From positions 1,168,229 to 1,232,228 of the forward strand of contig JACKIK010000001.1 in the NCBI GenBank assembly GCA_020638455.1: 64,000 bases of DNA, given 5' to 3'. The notes under the pieces were generated by a model. That model was not told where the DNA came from, searched no databases, and was given only the letters and a program-made list of their open reading frames with translations. This document shows, piece after piece, positions 8,535 through 16,660 of the stretch. Position numbers and translations under genes: made by a program. The stretch comes from Hyphomonas sp. (lineage in GTDB: Bacteria; Pseudomonadota; Alphaproteobacteria; Caulobacterales; Hyphomonadaceae). Position 1 is the first letter of the stretch, and each line of letters starts with the position of its first letter.

Positions 8535-9431
8535 ATGACCAGCGCGAAGGACGAGGCCCAGTTCACCGCCCGCACCCTGTCGGAGGCGCTGCCCTATATC
8601 CAGCGCTATGCCGGACAGACCATCGTGGTGAAGTATGGCGGCCATGCCATGGTGGACGAGGAACTCGCGGCCATGTTCGCCCGCGATGTGGTGCTGCTGA
8701 AGACGCTCGGCCTCAATCCGGTGATCGTGCACGGCGGCGGCCCGCAGATCGGCAAGCTGCTGGACCGGCTGAACATCGTGTCCGAATTCAAGGGCGGCCT
8801 CAGGGTGACGGACGAGGCGACCATGGAAGTGGTCGAGATGGTGCTCTCCGGGCCGATCAACAAATCCATCGTGCGGGCGATCAACCGCGAAGGCGGCCGG
8901 GCTGTCGGCCTTTCGGGTTCCGACGGGCGGCTGATCCAGGCGGAAAAGGCGACCAAGACGGAACGCGACCCCGGCAGCCATATCGAACAGGTGCTGGACC
9001 TCGGCTTTGTCGGCGAGCCCACGGCCGTCGATACGAGCGTGCTGGACGCGCTGCTGAAGGCCGATTCGCAGCTCATTCCGGTGGTGGCGCCGGTTGCCAT
9101 GGGGGCGGACGGGCATCGCTACAATGTCAATGCCGACACCGCGGCCGGCGTCCTCGCGGCGGCGCTGGGGGCGAGCCGCCTGCTGCTGCTGACGGATGTT
9201 GCCGGCGTGCTGGACAAGGACAAGAAGCTGATCCGCGAACTCAAGGTTGCGGACATTGCAGGCCTGATCGAGGACGGTACAGCTGCAGGCGGCATGATAC
9301 CGAAGCTTGAAACCGCCGCGCATTCCGTAAATCATGGCGTCGGGGCGGCAGTGATACTCGACGGGCGTGCCCCCCACGCCCTCCTCATGGAGCTGTTCAC
9401 AGAACATGGCGCTGGCACGCTCATTTCGTAA
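8535..9431 (+). CDS. argB: acetylglutamate kinase
   Basis: A 298-aa amino acid kinase catalysing the second step of arginine biosynthesis (N-acetylglutamate to its 5-phosphate). The nucleotide and substrate motifs VVKYGGHAM and VIVHGGGPQIGKLL are present near the N-terminus, and LLLLTDVAGVLDKDKKLI in the C-terminal lobe. The length and the extended N-terminal helix match the hexameric, arginine-inhibited type. It begins 112 bases after the divergent acylase start; its 3' end overlaps the next gene by 26 bases. Confidence 0.97.
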   Translation: MTSAKDEAQFTARTLSEALPYIQRYAGQTIVVKYGGHAMVDEELAAMFARDVVLLKTLGLNPVIVHGGGPQIGKLLDRLNIVSEFKGGLRVTDEATMEVVEMVLSGPINKSIVRAINREGGRAVGLSGSDGRLIQAEKATKTERDPGSHIEQVLDLGFVGEPTAVDTSVLDALLKADSQLIPVVAPVAMGADGHRYNVNADTAAGVLAAALGASRLLLLTDVAGVLDKDKKLIRELKVADIAGLIEDGTAAGGMIPKLETAAHSVNHGVGAAVILDGRAPHALLMELFTEHGAGTLIS

Positions 9432-10455
9432 TGTCCTGGCGGCACTCGCCGCCGTCCTGGTGTTTCCCGGCCTTGCTGCTGCGGCTGAAGACGCGGCCGC
9501 CGCGAAGGATGGCTGGAAGCTGTGCAACAAGACATCCTATATCATCGAGGCGGCGGTGGGCCGGCCGGAAGGGACCGGCATCACGGTAGAGGGCTGGCTG
9601 AAGCTGCAGCCGGGGACCTGCACGATGGCCGCCACGGCGCCGCTGGAGCCGAAATTCCACTTCCTCTATGCCCGCACGTCGTCCGCCCATCGGGGCGGCC
9701 GGCGGGAATGGGGCGGGCGCACGGAGCTGTGCGTCGATCCGACAGGCGGCTTCTCGATCGAGAACCCGCCGGAATGCACCGCCATGGGGCTCGAGGCCCG
9801 GGGGTTCCGCCCGATCGAGATCACCAGCAAGGTGCGCTGGACGACGGATTTCAGCGAGATCGAGAATTACAGTCTCGACGAGGCCCGCTCGGCCGGCCTG
9901 CAGCGCCTGCTGGAAGAGGCGGGCGTCACGACCGGCGCCATTGACGGCAATCTCGGCCACCGCACGCGGGTTGCCATCGGCGAGTTCCTCAAATCGAACG
10001 GCCTGCCGGAGACGACGTCCGATGCGGACCTGATCGACTTCCTGGAGCAAGTCGCCAAGGAACGGGGCCGCACCGTCGGCTTCACCCTGTGCAACCGCAC
10101 CAAGAACCGGATCTGGAGCGCCATCGCCCGGCGCGGGGCCGAAGGCTGGGAAAGCCGCGGCTGGTGGATGCTGGAGGCCGGCGGCTGTGCGCGCGTGATC
10201 GACAAGCCGTTGCGCGGAACGGAATACTACGTCTACGGAGAAATGGAGGACGGCACCAAGATCCGGACGCTTGCCAAGGCCTCCGACGCCTTCTGCGTCG
10301 GCCATGCGAAGTTCGCGATCGTCGGGCGCGACCAGTGCGAGGCCTCCGCCTATCGCACGGCGCTGTTCGCTGCGACGCCGCCGCCGGACGAGCGCAAGCT
10401 GGTGTTCGAATTCTTCGAACGCGACTTCGCCAAGGCGGGCGCGAATGAACGATAG
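9406..10455 (+). CDS. exported DUF1036 / peptidoglycan-binding / DUF1036 protein
   Basis: A 349-aa protein with a signal peptide (about residues 1-26, AALAAVLVFPGLAAAAE). Two DUF1036 units, WKLCNKTSYIIEAAVGR from about residue 36 and FTLCNRTKNRIWSAIARR from about 226, flank a peptidoglycan-binding helix-turn unit near residues 164-205 (LQRLLEEAGVTTGAIDG). DUF1036 proteins are small secreted proteins of unknown role, usually with one domain. I chose the ATG at 9406 because it opens on the signal peptide; the upstream extension lies inside argB. It overlaps argB by 26 bases and the next gene by 11, so it belongs to the argB-dapD transcription unit. A periplasmic wall-associated role is inference. 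Confidence 0.85.
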   Translation: MALARSFRNVLAALAAVLVFPGLAAAAEDAAAAKDGWKLCNKTSYIIEAAVGRPEGTGITVEGWLKLQPGTCTMAATAPLEPKFHFLYARTSSAHRGGRREWGGRTELCVDPTGGFSIENPPECTAMGLEARGFRPIEITSKVRWTTDFSEIENYSLDEARSAGLQRLLEEAGVTTGAIDGNLGHRTRVAIGEFLKSNGLPETTSDADLIDFLEQVAKERGRTVGFTLCNRTKNRIWSAIARRGAEGWESRGWWMLEAGGCARVIDKPLRGTEYYVYGEMEDGTKIRTLAKASDAFCVGHAKFAIVGRDQCEASAYRTALFAATPPPDERKLVFEFFERDFAKAGANER

Positions 10456-11188
10456 CCGGGCCGGGGTCCATATCACGCCATTCGGCCGGTTCGACCATGT
10501 CGACCACTGGGTGTTCGATCTCGACAATACGCTGTACCCGGCCGAGTGCGACCTGTTTGCCCAGATCGATGTGCGGATGACGGATTTCGTCTCGCGCGCC
10601 CTTGGCCTCGGGCCGGCGGAAGCGCGCCGGGTGCAGAAGCACTACTATGCGACCTATGGCACGACGCTGGCGGGACTGATGCACGTCAACCGGATCGAGC
10701 CGGCGGAATTCCTCGCGCACGTGCACGACATCGACCTGTCGCCGCTGCCGGACCTGCCGGCCTTGCGCGCCGCGATCGAGGCGCTGCCGGGGCGCAAGTT
10801 CGTGTACACGAACGGATCGCGCCGCCATGCCGAACGGGTGACCGAGAAGATGAGGCTCGATCATCTGTTCGATGGCAGCTTCGGCATCGAGGACGGCAAT
10901 TACACGCCGAAGCCAAAGCAGGGCAGCTATGACGCCTTCTGCGAGCTGCATGCGGTGGAGCCGAAGCGGGCGGTGTTCTTCGAGGACCTTGCCCGCAACC
11001 TGCTGCCAGCCAAGGATATGGGCTTCACCACGGTGCTTGTGCACTCCGAAAAGGACTGGAGCCACGAGCCGATCGAGGCGCGGCCTGCGACACTTGAGGA
11101 CATATTGAAGGATGACGGGCCGGACCACATCGACTATGTGACCGGCGACCTCGCCGCCTTCCTGGAGGCGGCGCGGGGGACGCTGTAA
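10445..11188 (+). CDS. HAD-superfamily pyrimidine 5'-nucleotidase-type phosphatase
   Basis: A 247-aa haloacid dehalogenase-fold hydrolase. The nucleophile motif is VFDLDNTLYP with D25 and D27, motif II is the threonine in KFVYTNGS, and motif III/IV appear as KPKQGSYDAF and FFEDLARNLLPAKDMG. The DNTLYP signature is that of pyrimidine 5'-nucleotidases (SDT1/PynA type), commonly found between argB and dapD in alphaproteobacteria. The ATG at 10445 is chosen because the longer frame is the antiparallel shadow of the preceding gene. It overlaps that gene by 11 bases and precedes dapD by 22, which implies one operon. Confidence 0.9.
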   Translation: MNDSRAGVHITPFGRFDHVDHWVFDLDNTLYPAECDLFAQIDVRMTDFVSRALGLGPAEARRVQKHYYATYGTTLAGLMHVNRIEPAEFLAHVHDIDLSPLPDLPALRAAIEALPGRKFVYTNGSRRHAERVTEKMRLDHLFDGSFGIEDGNYTPKPKQGSYDAFCELHAVEPKRAVFFEDLARNLLPAKDMGFTTVLVHSEKDWSHEPIEARPATLEDILKDDGPDHIDYVTGDLAAFLEAARGTL

Positions 11189-11210
11189 CCGCACCTGCCG
11201 GGGGAACGCC

Positions 11211-12038
11211 ATGAATGACGAACTTGCCCACCTGATCGATGCGGCCTGGGAAGGCCGGGACGCGCTGAGCACGCATTCGCGCGGCAAGGAGCGCGATGCG
11301 GTGGAAGCTGCCATCGCCCTGCTCGACAGCGGCGAGGCCCGGGTTGCGGAGAAGGGCGCCGATGGCGCATGGGTGGTGCACCAGTGGCTGAAGAAGGCCG
11401 TGCTGCTGTCCTTCCGTCTCAATGCCAATGGGATGATCAGCGGCGTTCCGGGCGGCGGCAACTGGTGGGACAAGGTTCCGTCGAAATTCGAGGGCTGGGG
11501 CGAGACGGAATTCAGGGCCGCGGGCTTCCGGGCCGTGCCGCCCTGCGCCGTGCGCCAGGGCGCGTTCATCGCGAAGAATGCGGTGCTGATGCCGTCCTAT
11601 GTGAATATCGGTGCCTATGTCGGCGAAGGCACGATGATCGATACCTGGGCCTCGGTCGGCTCGTGTGCGCAGGTGGGGGCGAACTGCCACATCTCGGCCG
11701 GCACCGGCATTGGCGGCGTGCTGGAGCCGCTGCAGGCCAACCCCACCATCATCGAGGACAACTGCTTCATCGGCGCGCGCTCGGAAGTGGTCGAGGGCGT
11801 GATCGTGGGGGAGGGGAGCGTGATCGCCATGGGCGTGTTCATCACTCAGTCCACCAAGATCGTGAACCGCGCGACCGGCGAGATCAGCTATGGCAAGGTG
11901 CCGCCCTACTCCGTCATCGTGCCGGGCACGCTGCCCGATCCGAAAGGCGGGCCGTCGCTGGCGTGCGCGGTGATCGTGAAAACGGTGGACGCGCAGACCC
12001 GCGCGAAGACGGGCGTGAATGAGTTGCTGCGGGATTAG
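11211..12038 (+). CDS. dapD: 2,3,4,5-tetrahydropyridine-2,6-dicarboxylate N-succinyltransferase
   Basis: A 275-aa cytoplasmic trimeric enzyme of the succinylase branch of lysine/diaminopimelate biosynthesis. The N-terminal helical domain ends near AVLLSFRLNANG, followed by a left-handed beta-helix of hexapeptide repeats (GTMIDTWASVGSCAQVG, ISAGTGIGGVLEPLQANP, FIGARSEVVEGVIVG). Length and motifs are standard. It is the last gene of the argB unit and its stop overlaps the stop of the convergent HxlR gene by four bases. Confidence 0.97.
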   Translation: MNDELAHLIDAAWEGRDALSTHSRGKERDAVEAAIALLDSGEARVAEKGADGAWVVHQWLKKAVLLSFRLNANGMISGVPGGGNWWDKVPSKFEGWGETEFRAAGFRAVPPCAVRQGAFIAKNAVLMPSYVNIGAYVGEGTMIDTWASVGSCAQVGANCHISAGTGIGGVLEPLQANPTIIEDNCFIGARSEVVEGVIVGEGSVIAMGVFITQSTKIVNRATGEISYGKVPPYSVIVPGTLPDPKGGPSLACAVIVKTVDAQTRAKTGVNELLRD

Positions 12039-12427
12039 GGCAGCAGGGAAGCCTGTACTCCGGGTCGCTTGTCGTAGGCCTCGCGGGCGGCGATGACGTC
12101 GTCGATGTGGTCGGCGGACCAGACCCTCAGCTCGTCCATGACTATGGCCAGTGTCTTGCCGAGCTCCGTGATCGCATATTCCACGGTCACCGGCGTCGAC
12201 GGTGTGACTGTCCGGGAAACCAATCCATCCCGCTCCAGTCCCTTCAGCGTCTGTGAGAGCATTTTCTGAGAGATACCGCCGACGGTCCGCCGGAGCGCAT
12301 TGAACCGGAGGGGCCGTTTCCAGAGCGCCGCCACGATCAGAACCGCCCATTTGTTCGCGACCCTGTCGAGGAGGAGGATCATGGGGCAGTCAGCTTCGGG
12401 GTGATCGGGCTTCATGGCGGTTTCCAT
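12035..12427 (-). CDS. HxlR-family transcriptional regulator
   Basis: A 130-aa winged-helix regulator. The N-terminal cysteine C14 in the ADCP motif is the position used for thiol or electrophile sensing in several HxlR relatives, followed by LLLDRVANKWAVLIVAALW. The recognition region reads FNALRRTVGGISQKMLSQTL and the wing VSRTVTPSTPVTVEYAITELG. It is divergent from an NTF2-like gene, and an 8-bp-arm dyad lies 22 bases upstream of its start, a likely autoregulatory operator. The ligand is unknown. Confidence 0.92.
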   Translation of the reverse strand: METAMKPDHPEADCPMILLLDRVANKWAVLIVAALWKRPLRFNALRRTVGGISQKMLSQTLKGLERDGLVSRTVTPSTPVTVEYAITELGKTLAIVMDELRVWSADHIDDVIAAREAYDKRPGVQASLLP

Positions 12428-12448
12428 CAGGTGATCTGGTCAGATATA

Positions 12449-12472
12449 GGTGCCTTCTTACACCAAGGCACC
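12449..12472. promoter_or_regulatory. inverted repeat, candidate HxlR operator 1
   Basis: GGTGCCTT at 12449-12456 and AAGGCACC at 12465-12472 form a perfect 8-bp dyad with an 8-base spacer, directly upstream of the regulator gene in the divergent promoter region. Arm length and spacing suit a homodimeric winged-helix protein. Confidence 0.6.
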
Positions 12473-12482
12473 ACAATATAGT

Positions 12483-12510
12483 AGGTATATGCTGGTTACT
12501 GCATAAACCT
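12483..12510. promoter_or_regulatory. inverted repeat, candidate HxlR operator 2
   Basis: AGGTATATGC at 12483-12492 and GCATAAACCT at 12501-12510 match as reverse complements at 9 of 10 positions, again with an 8-base spacer. The dyad ends 16 bases before the NTF2-like start codon, where bound protein would block that gene. Both dyads begin with an (A)GGT outer half. Confidence 0.55.
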
Positions 12511-12526
12511 GCTTACGGGGCCCGAT

Positions 12527-12994
12527 ATGACGATACACGATGACGAAAAGCGCACCGGCACGTTGCAACTGGTTGGTGCCTATCAGACCCTTCTCAGGGA
12601 GAAGCGCTGGCAGGAGTGGATTGATCTTTGGGCGGATGATGGTGAGCTTGACTTCCCCTTCGCACCGGAAGGGCGACAGCGGACCTATCGGGGCAAAGAC
12701 GAGATCCTTACCTATATGAGTGGGACGCCGGGCCGGGTTGTCATCGATGCGGTCGAAAAGGTGAAGGTCTTTCCGATGCAGGATCCCGAAGTCGCCGTGG
12801 TGGAGCTCGCTATTCGGGGGCATTCACCGGCGACACGCGCGCCATACAACCAGTCCTATGTGGTCTTCTTCGAAACACGCGAGGGCAAAATCCGGCGCTA
12901 TCGCGAATACTGGAATCCGCTCGTCACCATCGACGCGCTCGGCGGGCGTGAAATATGGGCATCGGGATTCGGGTCGCCGCTCCCAGCTACCTGA
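12527..12994 (+). CDS. nuclear transport factor 2 (SnoaL/PhzA-B-like) family protein
   Basis: A 155-aa protein of the cone-shaped NTF2 fold. The N-terminal helix with LVGAYQTLLREKRWQEWIDLWADDGELDFPFAP and the closing strand KIRRYREYWNP match the ketosteroid-isomerase-like/PhzA-B pattern. Such proteins are small-molecule isomerases, hydratases or binding proteins, often in detoxification. It is divergent from the HxlR regulator with paired dyads between them, so it is probably the regulator's target. No catalytic residues can be assigned with confidence. Confidence 0.85.
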   Translation: MTIHDDEKRTGTLQLVGAYQTLLREKRWQEWIDLWADDGELDFPFAPEGRQRTYRGKDEILTYMSGTPGRVVIDAVEKVKVFPMQDPEVAVVELAIRGHSPATRAPYNQSYVVFFETREGKIRRYREYWNPLVTIDALGGREIWASGFGSPLPAT

Positions 12995-13051
12995 CCCGCA
13001 GCAATTCCATTTGAACAGCAGGCGGACGGAACATGCGCCCTGTACAGCTTC

Positions 13052-14152
13052 CTAGTTGAACACCACGACCTGCCGGGCGACGGTGCCCTTGTTGTCTTTC
13101 AGGTTCTGGAGGGCCTGGGTGATGCCGTCGAGGCCGATGCGGTCCGATACGAGATCGTCGAGGTGCAGCTTGCCCTGCCGGTAGAGGTCGACGAAGCGCG
13201 GGAAGTCGATCCGGAAGCGGTTGGATCCCATGATCGCGCCCTGCATGCGCTTTTCGGTGACCAGCATCTCGATGCCGGGAATCTCGATGTTGACGCCTGG
13301 CGTGATCATGCCGATCAGCGTGGCGAGCCCGCGCGGGCGCATCATGTGATAGGCCTGCTCGGCCGTCTGCTTCAGGCCGACGCATTCGAAGGCATAGTGC
13401 ACGCCGCCCTTGGTCAGCTCCTTCACGGCGGCAACGGCATCGACCTTGGACGGATTGACCACATCGGTGGCGCCGAAGCGCACGGCGAGCTGGAGCTTCT
13501 CGTCGGAAAGGTCGACGGCGATGATGCGGCTCGCCCCGGCGATGGCCGCGCCGTTGATGGCGGAGAGGCCGACGCCGCCGCAGCCGACGATGGCGACGGT
13601 CGATCCGGGCTCGACCTGCGCGGCGTGGAAGACCGAGCCGACGCCGGTGATGACGCCGCAGCCGATCAGGCAGGCGCGGTCGAGCGGCATGTCCTTGTCG
13701 ATGGCGCAGAGGGCGTTCTCGTGCACGAGGATCTGTTCGGCGAAGGAGGAGAGGTTGAGGAACTGGCCCACTTTCTCGCCCTTGATCGAGAGGCGGGGGG
13801 CCTCAGTGGGCGCGCGCTGGAATTTCTCGCGATTGACCGTGTGGCACACCGACATGTGGCCGGAGAGGCAGTATTCGCACGTGCCGCAGAAGGGCGAGAG
13901 AATGGAGATGACATGGTCGCCCGGCTTCACCGCCGAGACCATGGAGCCGACCTGCTCGACCACGCCGGCGCTTTCATGACCGAGGATAACCGGCAACTCG
14001 GCCGGGAAGTTGCCGTCCCAGAAGTGCACGTCGGAATGGCACACACCGACGGCCTTGAGGCGCACCAGGACTTCGCGGGGGCCCGGCTTGTCGATGGTGA
14101 CGTCCTCGATCGACAGCGGCTGGTTGGGCGCGCGCATCACGGCAGCTTTCAT
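13052..14152 (-). CDS. zinc-dependent alcohol dehydrogenase (MDR family)
   Basis: A 366-aa medium-chain dehydrogenase. Catalytic-zinc residues are C38 (GVCHSDVHFWDG) and the H59/E60 pair in ILGHESAGVV; the structural-zinc cysteines lie at about 89, 92, 95 and 103 (CGTCEYCLSGHMSVC). The NAD motif is AIVGCGGVGLSAINGAAIAG, followed by an aspartate (AVDLSD) that favours NAD(H). The pattern is that of benzyl-alcohol or long-chain alcohol dehydrogenases. The ATG at 14152 begins on the standard MKAAVMR strand; the longer frame upstream is a shadow of the next gene. It stands alone, with 83 bases to its upstream neighbour. Confidence 0.92.
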   Translation of the reverse strand: MKAAVMRAPNQPLSIEDVTIDKPGPREVLVRLKAVGVCHSDVHFWDGNFPAELPVILGHESAGVVEQVGSMVSAVKPGDHVISILSPFCGTCEYCLSGHMSVCHTVNREKFQRAPTEAPRLSIKGEKVGQFLNLSSFAEQILVHENALCAIDKDMPLDRACLIGCGVITGVGSVFHAAQVEPGSTVAIVGCGGVGLSAINGAAIAGASRIIAVDLSDEKLQLAVRFGATDVVNPSKVDAVAAVKELTKGGVHYAFECVGLKQTAEQAYHMMRPRGLATLIGMITPGVNIEIPGIEMLVTEKRMQGAIMGSNRFRIDFPRFVDLYRQGKLHLDDLVSDRIGLDGITQALQNLKDNKGTVARQVVVFN

Positions 14153-14235
14153 GGCGGTGTTCCTCCGGTCTTTTGATTGCGGGAACCATCGCGCCGAAAC
14201 GGAGCCTTGGCCAGCCTTGCCGTTGGGAGAGGCCT

Positions 14236-15003
14236 TCAGGAGAGGCGCGGGCCGGTGAGGGCGCGCCAGGCTTCGGTAAGAATCGCCCGGTCCTCTTCCG
14301 GCAGAAGGCGCGGCGCGCCGAGCGCCATCGCCGCTTCGCAGAGGGCGAGGGCGGCCTCGCCCCAGGGGTCGACGAGATGCAGGTCCGGGTCGTCGTCGTC
14401 GCCACCCTCGGGATACATGGCATCCTCGCCGAGCAGTTCGACGGCGCGGGCGCAGGTGCAGTTGAACACGGCGCTGAGACCGCGATTGATGGGCGAGACC
14501 GGCGCATCGCCGCCGGCGCCGATGACGCCCTCCCAATCGGCAAATTCTCGCTTCGCCGGGGACAGCCCGTCCCAGCGGAGCCAGGCTTTGGAATAGATCT
14601 GCCCGGACTCCCGCGCGCGATGGTCTGCAAGGATTTCGGCGTCTTCGGGCGTCAGGTTGCGGGCGCACTCGATCACCCAGGCAACGCCTTCGCCGTCCGG
14701 TCCGAACAGAGTGTGCGGCGGCAGGCGGCGCATGAGGCGCACAGCGACGCAGCGGGTATAGTCACCGGTATGGCCCTGCGGGTCGAGGGCGTCGACGACT
14801 TCGGCTTCCCACAGGATGCCTGGCCAGTCCGTGACCAGAACATCCTGCAATGCGTGGAGCAGCACGATCCATGGCGCCTCGCGCGACGGGTTGCGGACCG
14901 TGTCGCCTTCCTGTGCGGTCAGGAAACGCCGGTCGGCATCGCGGCCGGACGCGAAGATGAAACCGGTTGTCTGCTTGCCCTTGCGGGCACCAAAGAGACT
15001 CAA
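14236..15003 (-). CDS. conserved hypothetical protein, about 255 aa
   Basis: I do not recognise this family. The frame opens at a TTG (15003) preceded by an AGGAAG sequence, and the first residues MSLFGARKGKQTTGFIFASG have no signal peptide or membrane segment. A tryptophan-rich middle (WIVLLHALQDVLVTDWPGILW) and an acidic run GGDDDDPDLH near residue 205 are the notable features, so it is probably soluble and cytoplasmic. It lies 13 bases downstream of the alkaline phosphatase stop in the same direction, so cotranscription is likely. Confidence 0.65.
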   Translation of the reverse strand: MSLFGARKGKQTTGFIFASGRDADRRFLTAQEGDTVRNPSREAPWIVLLHALQDVLVTDWPGILWEAEVVDALDPQGHTGDYTRCVAVRLMRRLPPHTLFGPDGEGVAWVIECARNLTPEDAEILADHRARESGQIYSKAWLRWDGLSPAKREFADWEGVIGAGGDAPVSPINRGLSAVFNCTCARAVELLGEDAMYPEGGDDDDPDLHLVDPWGEAALALCEAAMALGAPRLLPEEDRAILTEAWRALTGPRLS

Positions 15004-15016
15004 CTTCCTGCGGGCC

Positions 15017-16597
15017 CTATTCGTCGGTGGCGGGCGCGGCGACGAGACCGGAGGCGCGGCCCATGACCTGGAAGATCTCGTTTTCCTCGATCACGCCGGA
15101 GACGAGATTGGCGCCGGGGCCGGACGCGAAGACGGCAACGTCTTCGCCGCCATGGGCTTCCGACAGCATCGGCACTTCGGATTGCTGAAGGAAGTCCTTG
15201 TCCGTCGTATCGACATCGGTGAGGTCGAGGCGGGTGCAGACGAGGTCCCCGCCGACGGCGCGGCAGGCACCGGGGCCGTTGGCATAGCTGAGCGTCGTGT
15301 ACGGCTTGCCGTCGATCGCTTTCATGTAGCCGCCGCCGGCGCCGCCATCGACTTTGCCGAGGATCGGATTGCCGCGGCTGGGATAACCGGAAATGGTCAG
15401 CGTGTGGGAGTGGTCCGCCGTCACGATGACGAGCGTGTCGTCCCGGCTGGTCATGTCAAGCGCAGCGGCAATGGCCTGGTCGAAGGCGTCGGTGTCGGAC
15501 AGCGCGCGGGCGGCATTGCCGGCATGGTGGGCATGGTCGATGCGGCCGCCTTCGACCATGAGGACAAAACCGTCCGGGTCCTGCGACAGGCGGGTGATGG
15601 CGGCGCGGGTCATCTCGGCGAGGGATGGTTCGCCCGCCGGGTCATCGGCGCGGTCGAGGTCGAACTGCATGTGGGAATTGTCGAACAGGCCCAGCACCTT
15701 GTCTTCACCGGTAAAGTCCTCGGCTTCGAAACCGGCAAGGTCTGTGATGTATTTGTGGTGATCGTCTTTCGCCTCCCATTCGGCGATCAGGTCGCGGTCG
15801 TCGCGGCGGAAGCTGGTCTTCACCGGTTCTTCCGGGTCCGGCGTTCCCTGTTTCATGAAGTTGCTGCGGCCGCCGCCGAAGGCGACCTCGAAGCCGTCGC
15901 CTTCCGGCCAGTCGATGAGCTGGGCCGCGATGTCCTCACACGAACCGGCCGCAGCTCCCTGCGCGCCGACATAGGCTTCCCAGTCGCGGTTCGGGGTTTC
16001 GGAATAGGTCGAGGCGGGCGTTGCATGCGACAGGCGGGCAGTGGTGACGACGCCGGTTGCGAGCCCGGCACGTTCGGCAAGGTCGAACAGCGAGTCGGTG
16101 CGGTGGCCGTCGACGGTGGCGCAATTGTCGTAGGACGCGCCGCTGGTGATGCCGAGGGTACGCGAATTGGTCTTCACGCCGGTCACCATCGCTGTGGCGG
16201 TCGAGGCGGAGTCGGCAACCTGGAAGTCGTTCGAATAGGTCTTCGAAAGGGCCGAGTACGGAAGGGTTTCCATGGTGAGGCGGTAGGATTCGCCATCGAC
16301 GCCGCGTGCCTGGCCGGCATAGATGCGGGCCGCGGTGATGGTGGAGACGCCCATGCCGTCACCGATGAAGAGGATGACGTTCTTCGCCGGCTTGACGCCG
16401 CGCTCGGCGATGCGGGCATCGACGGCCTTCGCGGCGCGGACATAGTAGGAATCGCCTGCCTGTTGCGGGACTGCGGCGGTGCGCTGGAAAGCCGGTGCAG
16501 CCGGGGCGGCCGGCGCTTCTGTCTTCGGCGCGGCCGGTGCGGAGCAGGCGGCGAGCAGGGCGAAAGCAGGAAGCGTGGCGGCGAGTATCTTGCGCAT
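15017..16597 (-). CDS. alkaline phosphatase, lipoprotein
   Basis: A 526-aa exported phosphomonoesterase of the PhoA superfamily. A lipoprotein signal ends at C18 (FALLAACSAP). The metal-binding D80 lies in LFIGDGMGVS and the nucleophile is S130 in VADSASTATAMVTG. The second metal set appears in EGGRIDHAHHAGN, VIVTADHSHT and SEAHGGEDV. I chose the ATG at 16597, since the 15 extra residues upstream would displace the signal peptide. It may scavenge phosphate at the periplasmic face. No Pho box was recognised upstream. Confidence 0.93.
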   Translation of the reverse strand: MRKILAATLPAFALLAACSAPAAPKTEAPAAPAAPAFQRTAAVPQQAGDSYYVRAAKAVDARIAERGVKPAKNVILFIGDGMGVSTITAARIYAGQARGVDGESYRLTMETLPYSALSKTYSNDFQVADSASTATAMVTGVKTNSRTLGITSGASYDNCATVDGHRTDSLFDLAERAGLATGVVTTARLSHATPASTYSETPNRDWEAYVGAQGAAAGSCEDIAAQLIDWPEGDGFEVAFGGGRSNFMKQGTPDPEEPVKTSFRRDDRDLIAEWEAKDDHHKYITDLAGFEAEDFTGEDKVLGLFDNSHMQFDLDRADDPAGEPSLAEMTRAAITRLSQDPDGFVLMVEGGRIDHAHHAGNAARALSDTDAFDQAIAAALDMTSRDDTLVIVTADHSHTLTISGYPSRGNPILGKVDGGAGGGYMKAIDGKPYTTLSYANGPGACRAVGGDLVCTRLDLTDVDTTDKDFLQQSEVPMLSEAHGGEDVAVFASGPGANLVSGVIEENEIFQVMGRASGLVAAPATDE

Positions 16598-16660
16598 GGC
16601 GGTCTCCGGTAGGGGTCTGTCCTGATGTGTCTTAGGTCTCATTTGTGACGGTTTTCGTCG

